Shown piece after piece: positions 23,813 through 29,177 of a stretch of 29,177 nt of DNA. Below the pieces are notes generated by a model. That model had not been told where the DNA came from. It saw only the letters and a program-made list of their open reading frames with translations, and searched no databases. The stretch is from Methylococcaceae bacterium. Lineage in GTDB: Bacteria; Pseudomonadota; Gammaproteobacteria; Methylococcales; Methylomonadaceae. The translations under genes and the position numbers were made by a program. The first letter of the stretch is position 1; every line of letters begins with the position of its first letter. The DNA lies in assembly GCA_030699345.1 (NCBI GenBank), contig JAUYMX010000429.1, forward strand, positions 1 through 29,177. Reading direction: 5' to 3'.

Positions 23813-25090
23813 CTACTTTTTAATGGCTTTAAACCCAATATCCGTCCGATAGTAAATACCGTCCCAATATATTTGTTTAGCTAAATCGTAAGCTAAGGTT
23901 TGGGCTTGTTGAATATCATTGCCCAAAGCGCAAGCACATAAAACACGGCCGCCAGCGGTAACAATGTCGTTACCTTGCTGTTGAGTCCCGGCATGAAATA
24001 TTTTGCTATCGTTGATTTCATTGCTTGGCAAACCGGAAATAACTGCACCTTTTTGATAAGTATCGGGGTAGCCACCAGCGGCCAATACCACGCCCAATGC
24101 CGGACGGTTATCCCAGTCAGTGCTGGTTTTATCCAGAGTTCCATCTAAAGCGGCTTCGCATAGCTCAATCAGATCGCTTTTTAAGCGCATCATGATGGGT
24201 TGCGTTTCAGGGTCGCCAAAACGGCAGTTATATTCCAGCACTTTGATTGAACCATCAGGACTAATCATTAGTCCGGCATACAGAAAACCGGTGTAAGGCA
24301 GGCCATCTGCCGCCATACCCCTGAGAGTCGGTTCAATTACATCGCGCATCACTTTTTGGTGGATTTCAGGGGTAACTACTGGTGCTGGCGAATAGGCGCC
24401 CATACCGCCGGTGTTTGGCCCCAAGTCGCCGTTATCACGCGCTTTGTGATCTTGTGAAGTGGCCATCGGTAAGGCATGTTTACCATCGGCGATGACGATA
24501 AAACTAGCTTCTTCACCGCGCAAAAATTCTTCGATAACGACTCGGTTGCCAGCTTCGCCGAAGACATTACCGGAAAGCATATCTTCGACGGCAGCAATCG
24601 CCTCGGCTTCGGATTGCGCAACGATAACGCCTTTGCCGGCAGCCAGACCGTCGGCTTTTACGACAATGGGTGCGCCTTGTTGTTTGATATAGGCGATGGC
24701 TAAGTCTTTGTCGGTAAAGGATTGATAGGCCGCCGTAGGAATATGGTGGCGGATCATAAAGTCTTTACAGAAAGACTTGGAGCCTTCTAATTGTGCGGCT
24801 TTGGCGCTGGGACCAAAACACTTCAGACCCGCTGCTTGAAAGCTGTCAACCACGCCTAACACCAATGGAATTTCCGGGCCGATGATAGTCAGGTCGATAG
24901 CTTGTTGCTGAGCAAATGCCAATAAACCGGCGATATCGTCAACAGCAATCGGGACATTTTCAACACCCGGCTCCAGTGCGGTACCCGCATTGCCTGGCGC
25001 AACAAAGACTTTTTCAACTTTGGTGGATTGTTTGGCTTTCCAGGCCAGTGCGTGTTCACGACCGCCGCTGCCAACGATAAGAATTTTCAT
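23813..25090 (-). CDS. purD: Phosphoribosylamine-glycine ligase (GAR synthetase)
   Basis: A 425-residue cytoplasmic ATP-grasp enzyme that joins glycine to 5-phosphoribosylamine in purine synthesis. The N-terminal GSGGREHALAWK (7-18) is the family signature. VKADGLAAGKGV forms the ATP-grasp lid strand and FLYAGLMISPDG with EYNCRFGDPETQ the metal and substrate site. Length is normal. It follows purH by nine bases on the same strand, and a hairpin 45 bases downstream may end the transcript. The purH-purD pair is common in gammaproteobacteria. Confidence 0.97.
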   Translation of the reverse strand: MKILIVGSGGREHALAWKAKQSTKVEKVFVAPGNAGTALEPGVENVPIAVDDIAGLLAFAQQQAIDLTIIGPEIPLVLGVVDSFQAAGLKCFGPSAKAAQLEGSKSFCKDFMIRHHIPTAAYQSFTDKDLAIAYIKQQGAPIVVKADGLAAGKGVIVAQSEAEAIAAVEDMLSGNVFGEAGNRVVIEEFLRGEEASFIVIADGKHALPMATSQDHKARDNGDLGPNTGGMGAYSPAPVVTPEIHQKVMRDVIEPTLRGMAADGLPYTGFLYAGLMISPDGSIKVLEYNCRFGDPETQPIMMRLKSDLIELCEAALDGTLDKTSTDWDNRPALGVVLAAGGYPDTYQKGAVISGLPSNEINDSKIFHAGTQQQGNDIVTAGGRVLCACALGNDIQQAQTLAYDLAKQIYWDGIYYRTDIGFKAIKK

Positions 25091-25099
25091 AAGTGTCTC

Positions 25100-26653
25100 T
25101 TAATGTCTGAAATGACGCATGCCGGTAAAGACCATGGCAATGTTGTTTTCATCGGCAGCAGCGATGACTTCGGCATCACGCATCGAGCCGCCGGGATGAA
25201 TAATGGCGGTGATACCGGCTTCGGCTGCGGCATCAATACCATCCCTGAACGGGAAGAAGGCATCAGACGCCATGACTGAACCAGGGACTTCCAAACCTGC
25301 ATCAACGGCTTTAATACCTGCAATTTTGGCAGAATAGACACGGCTCATTTGTCCAGCGCCTACACCAATGGTTTGCGCTTGTTTGCTATAAACAATGGCA
25401 TTGGATTTCACAAATTTGGCGACTTTCCAGGCGAATAACAAATCCGCCAGCTCTTGCTCGGTGGGCGCGCGTTTACTGACGATTTTCAAATCGGCGGCGG
25501 TAATTTTGCCTAAGTCCTTATCCTGGACCAATAAGCCGCCATTGACGCGTTTGAAATCAAAGCCTTTATCTGCAGTATTCCAAGTGCCGGATTCCAGCAC
25601 CCGCACATTAACTTTGTCAGCCAACACGGATTGCGCCGCGGCACTCACGCTAGGGGCAATAATGACTTCAACAAATTGTCGACTGACTATCGCCGCGGCG
25701 GTTTGTTCATCCAGTTCCCGGTTGAAGGCAATGATGCCGCCGAATGCTGACGTGGGGTCGGTGGCATAAGCTTTATCGTAAGCCTCGCTAATATTGTCGG
25801 CTTCCGCGACACCGCATGGATTGGCATGTTTGACGATAACGCAGGTGGGCTTTTCAAACGATTTAACGCATTCCAGCGCGGCATCGGCATCGGCGATGTT
25901 GTTATATGACAGTTCTTTACCTTGCAGCTGAGTCGCAGCAGCGATAGTGCCGGACGCAGGATTTTTTTCTTGATAGAAAGCCGCGTTTTGGTGCGGGTTT
26001 TCGCCGTACCGCATGGTTTGTTTACGGTAAAACTGTAAATTCAAGGTTTCCTGAAATGCTTCACCGCTAAGATTACTTAAATAGCTGGCAATCGCGGTAT
26101 CGTAACGTGCGGTGTGTTCAAAACTGGTTAATGCCAGATTGAAGCGGGTCTTTGCAGAGAGTTGATTGGCGTTACCTTTAAGCTCTTCAATGATCGAGCC
26201 ATAGGCGCTGGGATTAACAACAATAGCCACATCAGCATGATTTTTAGCAGCGGCGCGGATCATGGTAGGGCCGCCAATATCAATGTTTTCTATCGCAGTT
26301 GCAAAATCACAATCGGGATTGGCGATGGTTTGTTCAAATGGATACAAATTGACCACGACCATGTCGATAGGCTGAATGCCGTTGGCGCTCATCACCGCAT
26401 CATCAATCCCCCGACGCCCCAAAATACCGCCATGCACCTTGGGATGCAGGGTTTTTACCCGGCCATCCATCATTTCCGGAAAGCCTGTGTAATCTGATAC
26501 TTCAGTAACGGGGATTCGATGTTCCGCGAGCGTCTTGGCGGTGCCGCCGGTTGATAACAGCTCAATCCCTAGTTGGCTCAATTCACGGCAAAAGTCGACG
26601 ATACCCGACTTATCGGAAACACTGACCAGCGCACGGGTCACTTTTTTGTTCAT
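25100..26653 (-). CDS. purH: Bifunctional AICAR formyltransferase / IMP cyclohydrolase
   Basis: A 517-residue enzyme for the last two steps of IMP synthesis. Residues about 1-150 form the MGS-like cyclohydrolase domain (LVSVSDKSGI, STGGTAKTL, MMDGRVKTLHPKVHGG). Residues about 200-517 form the formyltransferase domain with the KHANPCG motif (275-281), which carries the catalytic Lys/His, and the C-terminal IIHPGGSMRDAEVI. Full length and intact. Minus-strand GGAGG about 11 bases before the ATG serves translation. It is separated from fis by 145 bases, which may hold its own promoter; I could not assign hexamers with confidence. Confidence 0.97.
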   Translation of the reverse strand: MNKKVTRALVSVSDKSGIVDFCRELSQLGIELLSTGGTAKTLAEHRIPVTEVSDYTGFPEMMDGRVKTLHPKVHGGILGRRGIDDAVMSANGIQPIDMVVVNLYPFEQTIANPDCDFATAIENIDIGGPTMIRAAAKNHADVAIVVNPSAYGSIIEELKGNANQLSAKTRFNLALTSFEHTARYDTAIASYLSNLSGEAFQETLNLQFYRKQTMRYGENPHQNAAFYQEKNPASGTIAAATQLQGKELSYNNIADADAALECVKSFEKPTCVIVKHANPCGVAEADNISEAYDKAYATDPTSAFGGIIAFNRELDEQTAAAIVSRQFVEVIIAPSVSAAAQSVLADKVNVRVLESGTWNTADKGFDFKRVNGGLLVQDKDLGKITAADLKIVSKRAPTEQELADLLFAWKVAKFVKSNAIVYSKQAQTIGVGAGQMSRVYSAKIAGIKAVDAGLEVPGSVMASDAFFPFRDGIDAAAEAGITAIIHPGGSMRDAEVIAAADENNIAMVFTGMRHFRH

Positions 26654-26798
26654 GCAAACCTCTTGGAGGAAATTCTAAAAAGGGCTGGGGCAAACTTTAT
26701 AGGGAGCCCGGTATGGTTGTAGTCGTCTTAAAAATACTGTGTATAGATCCGTTGGCTATGCTCAAGGCTCAAAACATAATTGTTTTTTAAGGACTTTC

Positions 26799-27083
26799 TT
26801 ACGACAAGCCGTATTGATCCAACTTTTTACGTAATGTGCTGCGACTTAAGCCCAACGCCTTGGCGGCTTTGGTTTGATTGTGACCAAAATGAGTTAAAGC
26901 AGCTTCCAATAGAGGCTTTTCAACTTCACTAATGACCATGGCATGCAAGCTGACAGCGTCATGACCGCTTAATTGCGAAAGGTATAGATCGACCGTTTGT
27001 CTGACATAGACTGATAACGGTAACGGAACATTTTTTTTACTATCTATGGGGATAATGTCAGCACTTTTTGGCGATGCATTCAT
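26799..27083 (-). CDS. fis: Fis family DNA-binding protein
   Basis: A 94-residue nucleoid-associated protein. The C-terminal half is the classic Fis helix-turn-helix: LLEAALTHFGHNQTKAAKAL followed by GLSRSTLRKKL. The middle (SVYVRQTVDLYLSQL) is the dimerisation helix region. Fis bends DNA and modulates rRNA, metabolic and recombination genes. I prefer the ATG at 27083, 17 bases after the dusB stop; a GTG at 27095 would add four residues. The dusB-fis order is the conserved gammaproteobacterial operon, in which fis is translated from the dusB message. Confidence 0.92.
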   Translation of the reverse strand: MNASPKSADIIPIDSKKNVPLPLSVYVRQTVDLYLSQLSGHDAVSLHAMVISEVEKPLLEAALTHFGHNQTKAAKALGLSRSTLRKKLDQYGLS

Positions 27084-27100
27084 GTTAAGCAGCACTGTCG

Positions 27101-28069
27101 TTAGTTAAGAGAGTTAAAGGCCGAATGAATCAGCGCTATTTGTTCGGATGGCGTCTGTGCCTGGTTGATGTTGCTTTTCAAATCCTGAGGGATTAATTCG
27201 AGTTGCATTAAATACCAACCGATGTGTTTCCTGGCCATTCTAACACCGCTGACACTGCCATAGAAGCCATGGATTGCATCCAGATGGGCTAGTAAAGTCT
27301 GTTTAAACTCGATAACTGTTGGTTTTTCAAGAGCTTTTCCATGTTTAATAAAGTGACTTATTTGTTTAAATAACCATGGATTACCTTGAGCAGCTCGGCC
27401 AATCATAATGGCATCTGCGCCGGTTGCAGCAAGGACTGCTTGGGCTTTTTCTGGTGTATCAATATCACCGTTGGCAATTACAGGGATGTTAATTGACTGT
27501 TTTACTTGCCTGATCGTTTCATACTCGGCAGATCCCGTAAATTTACAGGCACGGGTGCGACCATGAATTGTTAACGCAGCAATACCAGCATCTTCGGCGA
27601 TTTTGGCAATAGCAATGGCGTTACGATTACTAAGATCCCAGCCGGTACGGATTTTTAACGTCACGGGAACATCTACGGCTGTGACAACGGCATCGAGAAT
27701 TTTTTTAACCAGCGCTTCATCTCTTAATAATGCCGAACCTGCTGCCACTGAACACACTTTTTTGGCAGGACAGCCCATGTTGATGTCGATAATTTGCGCG
27801 CCGCGATCAGCGTTTACTTTTGCGGCATCAGCCATGTGCAAAGGATCGGTGCCCAAAATCTGCACTGAACGCAGACCGCTTTCGCCGCTTTGATCGGCTT
27901 TTTGCAACGTCTTTTTATGGTGCTGTAAAGCTGGATTGGAGGCCACCATTTCCGAAACGGCAAGCCCGGCACCAAACTGTTTACAGAGCTCCCGAAATGG
28001 CCGGTCTGTGATTCCGGCCATGGGTGCTAAAAGCACATTGTTGGAGAGCTGATAAGGGCCTATATGCAT
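27101..28069 (-). CDS. dusB: tRNA-dihydrouridine synthase B
   Basis: A 322-residue FMN enzyme that reduces specific uridines in tRNA to dihydrouridine with NADPH. The N-terminal LAPMAGITDRPFRELC (14-29) and DINMGCPAKKVCS (95-107) are the family signatures, with catalytic Cys100 in GCPAKK. KIRTGW and TIHGRTR, then NGDI and GADAIMIGRAAQGNP, form the flavin site. Length fits DusB, and the conserved pairing with fis supports the DusB rather than DusA or DusC assignment. It lies 12 bases after a membrane protein gene on the same strand. Confidence 0.96.
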   Translation of the reverse strand: MHIGPYQLSNNVLLAPMAGITDRPFRELCKQFGAGLAVSEMVASNPALQHHKKTLQKADQSGESGLRSVQILGTDPLHMADAAKVNADRGAQIIDINMGCPAKKVCSVAAGSALLRDEALVKKILDAVVTAVDVPVTLKIRTGWDLSNRNAIAIAKIAEDAGIAALTIHGRTRACKFTGSAEYETIRQVKQSINIPVIANGDIDTPEKAQAVLAATGADAIMIGRAAQGNPWLFKQISHFIKHGKALEKPTVIEFKQTLLAHLDAIHGFYGSVSGVRMARKHIGWYLMQLELIPQDLKSNINQAQTPSEQIALIHSAFNSLN

Positions 28070-28081
28070 AGGGGGTAGCGC

Positions 28082-28621
28082 TTATTTTTCTGTAGTTTGC
28101 TCGACGTCTTCGTTCCAGATCGGATTGTTGCGATCTTCAGGAGTCAGTTGGTTGACGTCTTCCGGAAATAAATGCCAGAAAGATTTATCAATTTTGGCGT
28201 TGTTGTAGCCTTCTTTTTTCTCGTGGGTGAACGGGCACCACCAGTTTTCTACGATTTTGACCATATAAGCGTGCCATTCAAATAGCGCAACGCTGACCGG
28301 GCAATACCAAGTGCAGTTTAAAATCCAGAAGAGTTTGGATTGAGCCATGCTGGCCTTAAAAGTAGGTTTCATGGTGATTTGGCTTTTCAAATCATAGCGA
28401 TGGCTGGCACGATCAGGAATAAAGTCTGACAGCGTTTTGAGGTCTTGGGCCCCCATCATGCGTAAATGATAGTAAGTTAAATAAGCACTGATGAATACAA
28501 ACGGGAAGGTAAGGAGGGGCAGGTAAATCAGAATCATACCTATGCCGCGTTGCAACACAGGAATTTTTTGATAGTTTTTGGCGATTTCAACACGACCAGA
28601 ACAAGATTCACATGCTTTCAT
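28082..28621 (-). CDS. Cysteine-containing inner-membrane protein, unknown function
   Basis: A 179-residue protein with an N-terminal CESC motif (Cys4, Cys7) resembling half of a zinc ribbon. Two hydrophobic segments (about 27-52 and 96-120) follow. Three further cysteines lie in or near the second segment, NCTWYC (103 and 107) and WWCPF (129). The C-terminal 50 residues are charged and probably cytoplasmic. Its ATG overlaps the stop of the small metal-binding-domain gene (ATGA), so the two are made together, and the cysteines suggest a metal or redox role. I do not recognise a named family. Only two membrane segments make a transporter alone unlikely. Confidence 0.75.
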   Translation of the reverse strand: MKACESCSGRVEIAKNYQKIPVLQRGIGMILIYLPLLTFPFVFISAYLTYYHLRMMGAQDLKTLSDFIPDRASHRYDLKSQITMKPTFKASMAQSKLFWILNCTWYCPVSVALFEWHAYMVKIVENWWCPFTHEKKEGYNNAKIDKSFWHLFPEDVNQLTPEDRNNPIWNEDVEQTTEK

Positions 28622-28815
28622 TTTTTATTATCCTCATGATTTTTAGAATTATTAATATGGTTGCTTGATAAAATATCGTCGTTAAGTAGCTGATAAATAC
28701 TTTGGCATCCGGCACAGCAGAAAGCCAACTCACCTTGGCGAGTGTTTAAACTGAAGCCCTTGATTTCCACTGGCTGACCACAAAGGGCGCAGGATTTTTT
28801 TATAGTAGTGGTCAT
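28618..28815 (-). CDS. Small stand-alone metal-binding domain protein
   Basis: A 65-residue protein that matches the putative metal-binding domain usually found at the N-terminus of CcoI/FixI-type copper P-type ATPases (Pfam PF12156 by motif). Features are CALCGQPVEIKG with Cys9 and Cys12, then FCCAGCQSIYQLL with Cys33, Cys34 and Cys37. The last 15-20 residues are Asn/Lys/Asp-rich and disordered. No ATPase follows; instead the stop overlaps the start of a cysteine-bearing membrane protein. I use the ATG at 28815; a GTG immediately upstream at 28818 is also possible. A role in metal handling or donation is inference. Confidence 0.78.
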   Translation of the reverse strand: MTTTIKKSCALCGQPVEIKGFSLNTRQGELAFCCAGCQSIYQLLNDDILSSNHINNSKNHEDNKK

Positions 28816-28832
28816 CACAAGTACCTTGGGGG

Positions 28833-29177
28833 TTACAAGCTAGAGGAGACGGAGCAAAAATAAGTTTTTAGGTATTCTGTCTCAGGCGCAGCCGGGTCGA
28901 TAGGATGATCTGGACCTTGACCGCCGCTAGCGAAAAATACCAAATGTCGGTCGATATGTCGCCCGGAAGAACGCAAAATTTCATGTAGATTTTCGCGGCT
29001 AAGGTGGTGCGAGCACGACGCCGAAATTAATATGCCATTTTTGGACAACACCTGCAAAGCTAGATGATTTAATCGGCGATAAGCTTCGTAGCCTTGTTTA
29101 AAATCTTTTTTGCGTTTGATCAGTGCAGGTGGATCGAGCACGATAATATCGTAAAGCTCATTGTCTAAACGGGCTTG
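28833..29177 (-). CDS. RlmI-type class I SAM-dependent rRNA methyltransferase, N-terminus cut
   Basis: The open frame enters from the window edge and gives the last 114 residues. It begins ARLDNELYDIIVLDPPALIK, where DPPA is the catalytic motif IV of the RlmI/YccW family of 23S rRNA m5C methyltransferases. KRKKDFKQGYEAYRRLN and ISASCSHHLS follow and are typical of the C-terminal half of that family. The end, with HPIDPAAPETEYLKTYF, is also characteristic. The start and PUA domain lie outside the window, so the exact family member is not certain. It precedes the metal-binding-domain gene by 17 bases on the same strand. Confidence 0.88.
   Translation of the reverse strand, partial: QARLDNELYDIIVLDPPALIKRKKDFKQGYEAYRRLNHLALQVLSKNGILISASCSHHLSRENLHEILRSSGRHIDRHLVFFASGGQGPDHPIDPAAPETEYLKTYFCSVSSSL

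Noticed and set aside
26654..26798. Regulatory operator or promoter upstream of purH
   Set aside because: A short direct repeat TTGAGCCTTGAGC is present, but there is no convincing PurR-like palindrome or hexamer pair at correct spacing.

Overview
The window looks like chromosome of a gammaproteobacterium of moderate GC. The best guess is a type I methanotroph of the order Methylococcales. This is inferred from the phosphoketolase plus acetate kinase pair, the PEP-CTERM/exosortase-associated acyltransferase and the dusB-fis-purH-purD block. No methane oxidation gene lies in the window. There are no rRNA or tRNA genes, no CRISPR array and no transposase. Nearly all the sequence is coding and genes sit in tight, often overlapping, operons.

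Layout. (1) 1-1581, minus strand: three exported proteins of poorly known function (a DUF6152 protein, a protein with a PDFSGIW motif, and a secreted protein cut by the window edge). (2) 2047-3638, plus: a small secreted DUF3465 protein and a GH5 exo-1,3-beta-glucanase-like enzyme without a signal peptide. (3) 3719-10674, plus: phosphoketolase (xfp), acetate kinase (ackA), then the cytochrome bd quinol oxidase genes cydA and cydB. They are followed by a gene whose first 30 or so residues are a CydX subunit and whose remainder is a degenerate GGDEF domain. A perfect hairpin terminator closes this block. (4) 10816-12963, plus: TauE/SafE permease, DUF502 membrane protein, small lipoprotein and NADPH-dependent FMN reductase, ended by a second terminator. 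(5) 13065-14773: msrB and an M18 aminopeptidase, followed by a decayed dispersed repeat. (6) 15031-22887: a chained operon of a YfiR-family periplasmic protein, a membrane PAS-GGDEF-EAL protein, two tandemly duplicated TonB-dependent receptors and an AlkB-like dioxygenase. (7) 22897-29177, minus strand: exosortase-associated acyltransferase, purD, purH, fis, dusB, a cysteine-bearing membrane protein, a small metal-binding-domain protein and the end of an RlmI-type rRNA methyltransferase.

How they work together. Xfp and AckA convert sugar phosphates made from C1 carbon to acetyl phosphate, acetate and ATP, while cytochrome bd respires at low oxygen. Their adjacency suggests a low-oxygen energy module. 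The CydX-GGDEF fusion could place a nucleotide-sensing or signalling-like domain directly on the oxidase. The YfiR/GGDEF-EAL/receptor operon looks like a route from outer-membrane substrate binding to c-di-GMP. These two are the most interesting systems in the window.
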